Positions 59,525 to 64,000 of a stretch of DNA of 64,000 nucleotides are shown piece after piece. The notes beneath the pieces were generated by a model, which saw only the letters and a program-made list of their open reading frames with translations, was not told where the DNA came from and made no database searches. The DNA is taken from positions 310,001 through 374,000 of the forward strand of contig NW_026516696.1 of the NCBI RefSeq assembly GCF_025766255.1, given 5' to 3'. Position numbers and translations under genes: made by a program. Source of the DNA: Zychaea mexicana. Lineage: Eukaryota; Mucoromycota; Mucoromycetes; Mucorales; Lichtheimiaceae. How positions within the stretch are numbered: the stretch's first letter is position 1; each line of letters opens with the position of its first letter.

Positions 59525-61152
59525 TCTCTGCCTCTCTCTAGGCAACCAGTTCCCTACGCAACAACGTCAACTGACGAAATTCTACCACACACACACTCCT
59601 CTACTTTCGATATCTAAAATTTACCTGTATATTGTCTTCTTTTTATCGCCTTTCTTTCCCCCCCCCTTCATTCTCTTTTTTCTCTTTCAAAACAAATTCC
59701 CTCCTTCGTTGACCTTTTTGTATAGTCTTTTTATCCATCTTCACTGCATTTTATCTCTCTTACTCCAACTGCTTAATTGTCTCCTGCATACTGTTACTTT
59801 TCTTTCCCACCCCCTACTCTAGCGATTGCGCGACTTTTTACAAATTTAACATGACGCTGTGCATAAAAACAAAACAAAAAATAGCAGATCATACATTGCT
59901 TAACTCTTCTATGAGTTGTGTCCGCAATATTTAGAGGAATCCGATAACGAAACACAACAAAATTTAGACTTGCATATCTGATATTATTCATACCAAATCA
60001 GCTGAACGAGTTGTCCCACCTGACAATGCTCCGGATGTCTCTATTTTGTTTGCGCTAGCCATACGTACTTGTCATTTGCAAACATATAGAGCGAGCTGCA
60101 CACTCATATCATAACGGACGATCATACATCCTCCTTTGCTATATAAATGCACCTCGACTCATTCATAAACGTATTGAGCGTCTTCTGTCAAGTGATCACA
60201 CATCAATAGCATTTTCTGTTACCTGTACCATTCTGTCCTCGTGTGATCCGGCATTACTATGCACTACATACCATCCCAGTTATTACTCATTGCGACTTTT
60301 GCAAAGAGTGTCCTTTACTGCTGCAACAGTTGCAATAAACCCATCATGCGTTATGGATCTCGTTAATGTGCTTCCGTGTCTATCGCTTCGAACGCATCTG
60401 ATGTATTGATAGCTTATGTGTCTCATGAAAAAAGGGCACTCAGTCGTTCGATGTGAAATACTTACGCAATTCATTCTTCGAATTCACAAGGACCCACCAG
60501 CGCACTTTTGACCCGTCGCAGAGGTACACGATCAAAGGCAGGACTTCAGCCAGAGGCTGCCTTAGGCGAAGAGTATGCCGTTCACATGAGGCGTCCGATG
60601 GTAGATAGTACAGAACGGATACTACTAAGCGATACAGGAGATGCAAAGGGGCAGGGACTGTGAGCAAGGAGGGGTGGATAGAGAATACAACGCAAAGGTG
60701 AATAAGCAATAGAAGATGAGGCTTTAGCGAATTCTTCAAGGTCTATATATATGTTTTATCTGACACAGCATACTAGGCGCTACAACTACTATCCTCCTCC
60801 AACCCAAGATCGATCCCACTACACTTTTAGTCCTTTTGTTCTTTAATAACCAGTTTAAAACCAAACAGACCATTGCGTAATTTACCACTTTGTCATTAAG
60901 AATCCGTAAATGGTCAGAAAAAGCTTATGAAAGGGAGTGGTGGGCAAGCTTGTCATTTTGCGGGAGTTTATTTCCAATTTTGGAAAATTCACGCTTACAA
61001 GCGGATTACTCCCACGCATATATCTAGTTTATTGCTGGATGTTGAATCTTGAGAAAACTTCTTATATAACCCATCGGCGAAACAAAAGAGCTTTACTTTC
61101 ATCTTTATTACCCTTGCTACTCTTCTTTTTCCGCACTTGCTTCACAAATACC
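59525..61152. other. Intergenic region
   Basis: No gene recognised. It should include the 3' untranslated region of the hydroxylase gene and, at its right end, the promoter of the flavin monooxygenase gene. Confidence 0.45.
61063..61069 (+). promoter_or_regulatory. TATA box of the flavin monooxygenase gene
   Basis: TATATAA lies 84-90 bp upstream of the ATG at 61153. Confidence 0.45.
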
Positions 61153-64000
61153 ATGCCATTCTTTACCAACAGTAATAATAGCAAAAGGCCACTCACTGCT
61201 GCTGTCATTGGCACAGGGTATATGGAGTTTAATCACGCTTGTTTCTTTCTCGTTACAATAGCCACGGTACTGAGATTATTCTATGATGCACTGTCTTGTG
61301 TGTGTGTGTAGCTTCAGTGGCATCTGTGCTGCCATAAAACTAGAAAAAGAGCTAGGTATCAAGGCACAAGTGTTCGAATTATGGTCAGACGTGGCAGGAA
61401 CATGGTTTGCCAACCGTTATCCGGGCGCAGAATGTGATATTCCATCCCATTTATATTCTTTCAGCTTCGAGCAGAATCCAGGTATACAGCCTCCATGATC
61501 AAGTACAGTAACCCGAACAAAGTGTTGCTGTAAAGCTTACATTTAGACCCTATATTTCGTCAGATTGGTCAAAAAACTATAGCAGTCAGCCAGAAATTTA
61601 TGCCTATTTGCAAGGGGTCGCTAGGAAATATCATCTCTATGACCGTATCAAGTTTGAAACAAAAATTGTTCGTGCTGAATGGAAAGAACAACAGCAGCAA
61701 TGGTGTCTCGTGTGGAGAAATACAAATGATCATCAGCAAACTGCTTCTGCTTATTTCGACGTTGTGTAAGTACATGGCTGTTTTTTATCAACATGTTCGA
61801 AGCGCAGCAGTTGTGGTTGCAGTTGGTAACACTACTCAATGTAAAACGCTGTGATCGATATCGATGAATAACCAGTGGATAAGCTATTGATTTTGACACT
61901 CTATTTTTTTTTGTAAAGAGTGAGCGGTGTGGGTGCTTTGAGGATCCCGAATATACCAAAAGAGTTCTCAGGATTTGAAGGGCCAATAGTCCATACGACG
62001 TTTTGGGACTCAAATCTTGACTATACCAATAAGCGGATTGCTGTCATTGGAAGTGGTGCTTCGTAAGTACATATGAAAAATCTAGCACTAACCAGCCTTA
62101 GCCTATCGTCCTGTTGTTTTTCTTCTCAAATGACATATATATACGATGGACTACGCTATCCAAGTGTAACTGGCTGATAACGATTTCATGGATAGAGCTG
62201 TTCAAGTGATCCCCGAGCTGCAAAAAGTAGCGAGCCATGTTTACAGCTACCAGCGGACGCCTGCATGGGTATTACCTCGAGGTGAGACAATAACCTACTT
62301 TCTATTGTAGAAAGACGAGGAAAGACCATGCAAGCTACACAAACGGAAGCTTTATATAACACGCATTGACATTGTTCCTGCTGCGCATGCATGATTTTAA
62401 TGCTAGATCAATACTTGTACTCACGTACTTGGAAGTTCATCTTTCGTTATGTTCCATTTGTTTTGCGTTTTTATCGTCTACTTATTTTTATTAGGGTAAG
62501 AAAAAGATCATGAGTACTTTTTTGGGTGCAGCCGCTCTATCATCGCCTGATATCAAAAAAAAAAAAGAGTATACTCAAAGACCGATTATTTTGAAATGTA
62601 ACATTTTTTTTTTAGCATGAATTGACGTTTGTCAACTTTGGATATCATAAGCTGCTCGGCAAGGTTGTCAAAAAGAAATTTATTCAAGGCATGGTTGCCC
62701 GTCTCACTGCTGCTGGTCGAGCCGATCTAATTTCCTCCGTTGTTCCAGGTAGAATATGTACATCCAAAAAAAGAACCCATGGTTAGATAGCAGTAGAAGT
62801 AACCATGCACTATTACTCACTATACCGTTGCCAACCAACACCCCATTAAAAACAATGACTACTACAACAAAAACAGGAGTATCATCCATACTAAATCGAA
62901 TACTCAAATGTATGCTATGATAGACTATCCTGTTGGATGCAAGCGTATCACGAAATCCGAACACTATCTTGAAGCGTTAGCAAAAGCGAATGTTACCGTC
63001 ACACGTTCCGGCATCGAGGAAATTCGCGGCCGAACGTTGCTAGATAAAGATGGAAATGAAACAGAAGTAGACATTCTGGTGCTGGCTACTGGTTTTCATG
63101 TGAATGATATGAATGGAAACCTCAAAAGTAAGTTGTTTTAGTCGTCATATCCTTTGCCCTACATTCCCGGGAATTAAGATAAGGGGCTCCCCCCCCCTAC
63201 CTTCTAACGGACGTATCATCTAAATGTTTAGTTTACGGCAGAAACGGAGTGCTGCTCCAAAAAGTATGGGATAAGGAAAACTCAAAATCCTACAAGGTGG
63301 ATATATACACATTCATGAATGGAAAAAGTTCTATGACAGAATGAAGGGAATCGGTCTAACATGATAAACGTACTCTATTAGTCTGTCACCGTACACGGAT
63401 TCCCCAATTTCTTTTTACTTCTTGGCCCTTCATCTGGGCTGGGCCATAACTCTATAGTGACAGTAGGTACATTTTCTTGTCTCTCCCTTTGTTTGCTCCC
63501 CATGTTAAGCCAGAGTTGCAACGTACTAAAAGCGGTCGCTGAATAAATGTTGCTACATTTCTTAGGTGATTGAAGTGTAAGAAGTCATAGCGGTATCATA
63601 CAAACAAAGAAGCGTGCTGCTATATGTATTGGTAGTAACTGGTATTACTATAGACAAACCGATTATACAATACAATGCGTCAAACGACTCGTGAAGAACG
63701 ACCTAGCTGCTATTGAGCCAAAGAAAGCGGCACAAGAAGAATTTGTAGCTAATGTTCAAAAAGGTTTCGAAGGCACTGTATGGAAAGCAGGTACCCCGCA
63801 TAATCCTTTCCACCCTCTCTTTTTCTTTTGTTTACTCACATTCTCTATTTCTGCCTGCGATGCCAATTGTGAACATTTTATGGACAGGCTGCCGCTCTTG
63901 GTACATGAATGACAAAGGAGAGGTAATTTGAGTATTTAGAATATATGAGCCATTGATTTTGTCAGTCAGCTGCCATATCTCAGCGATATCATAACTAGTG
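61153..64000 (+). CDS. Flavin monooxygenase, Baeyer-Villiger type (partial, runs off right edge)
   Basis: Thirteen exons are visible (61153-61217, 61312-61481, 61564-61765, 61919-62062, 62196-62281, 62407-62495, 62616-62748, 62924-63127, 63232-63296, 63382-63462, 63566-63576, 63654-63790, 63888-63922), together 474 codons in phase. The last donor at 63923 leads past the window edge. Motifs: FAD-binding AAVIGTGFSG, the block DVAGTWFANRYPGAECD, the Baeyer-Villiger fingerprint FEGPIVHTTFWD (FxGxxxHxxxWD), NADPH-binding AVIGSGAS, and DILVLATGFHVND. Such enzymes insert oxygen next to a carbonyl, or N/S-oxygenate small molecules; the substrate is unknown. A short upstream TATA box is present. The 11-nt exon at 63566-63576 is unusual. 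Confidence 0.82.

Overview
The window looks like nuclear DNA of a filamentous fungus, most probably an early-diverging one (Mucoromycota, Mucorales-like). This is inferred from several things: genes with many short GT..AG introns, a DIRS-type tyrosine-recombinase retrotransposon, MULE-type DNA transposons, a family of spliced genes I do not recognise, and ordinary fungal housekeeping genes. No tRNA, rRNA or CRISPR was found. The genus is not established.

Layout. Positions 1-4.5 kb hold no coherent gene. A small TMEM14-family membrane protein gene lies at 4.5-5.0 kb. From 5.9 to 35 kb the DNA is a mobile-element and duplication landscape. It contains a decayed MFS transporter (minus strand, 5.9-6.9 kb) and a MULE-like transposon with 49-bp terminal inverted repeats (6.9-10.7 kb). 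Next come a minisatellite of about 31 copies of a 106-bp unit (10.7-14.0 kb) and a 0.55-kb element with 27-bp perfect terminal inverted repeats (14.6-15.2 kb). Then comes a 15.9-kb palindrome (15,366-31,245), followed by a second MULE-like transposon (31.3-34.6 kb). Both MULE-like transposases end in an OTU-type cysteine-protease domain.

The palindrome has two 6,022-bp inverted arms around a 3.8-kb DIRS-like core. Each arm carries a broken MFS transporter gene and an apparently intact multi-exon gene of unknown function, both pointing toward the core. The core carries gag-like, reverse transcriptase/RNase H and tyrosine recombinase reading frames, all damaged. The right arm begins inside the tail of the recombinase reading frame, so the inner ends of the arms look like DIRS terminal inverted repeats.

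From 36.6 kb onward there is normal gene-dense DNA: a secreted GH20 beta-N-acetylhexosaminidase; an alpha-ketoglutarate-dependent xanthine dioxygenase (XanA type) with GATA sites upstream; a protein matching the middle of Fanconi anaemia protein FANCA; a Vip1-like RRM protein; a four-RRM Nrd1/Mrn1-like RNA-binding protein; and a G3BP-like NTF2-RRM-RGG protein. The G3BP-like gene is divergent from a fatty acid 2-hydroxylase gene. A flavin monooxygenase/Baeyer-Villiger-type gene runs off the right edge. Three of these genes encode RNA-binding proteins. No shared pathway is evident.

Exon coordinates were assigned by hand from GT..AG sites and checked for reading phase. They are predictions and are not supported by transcripts.
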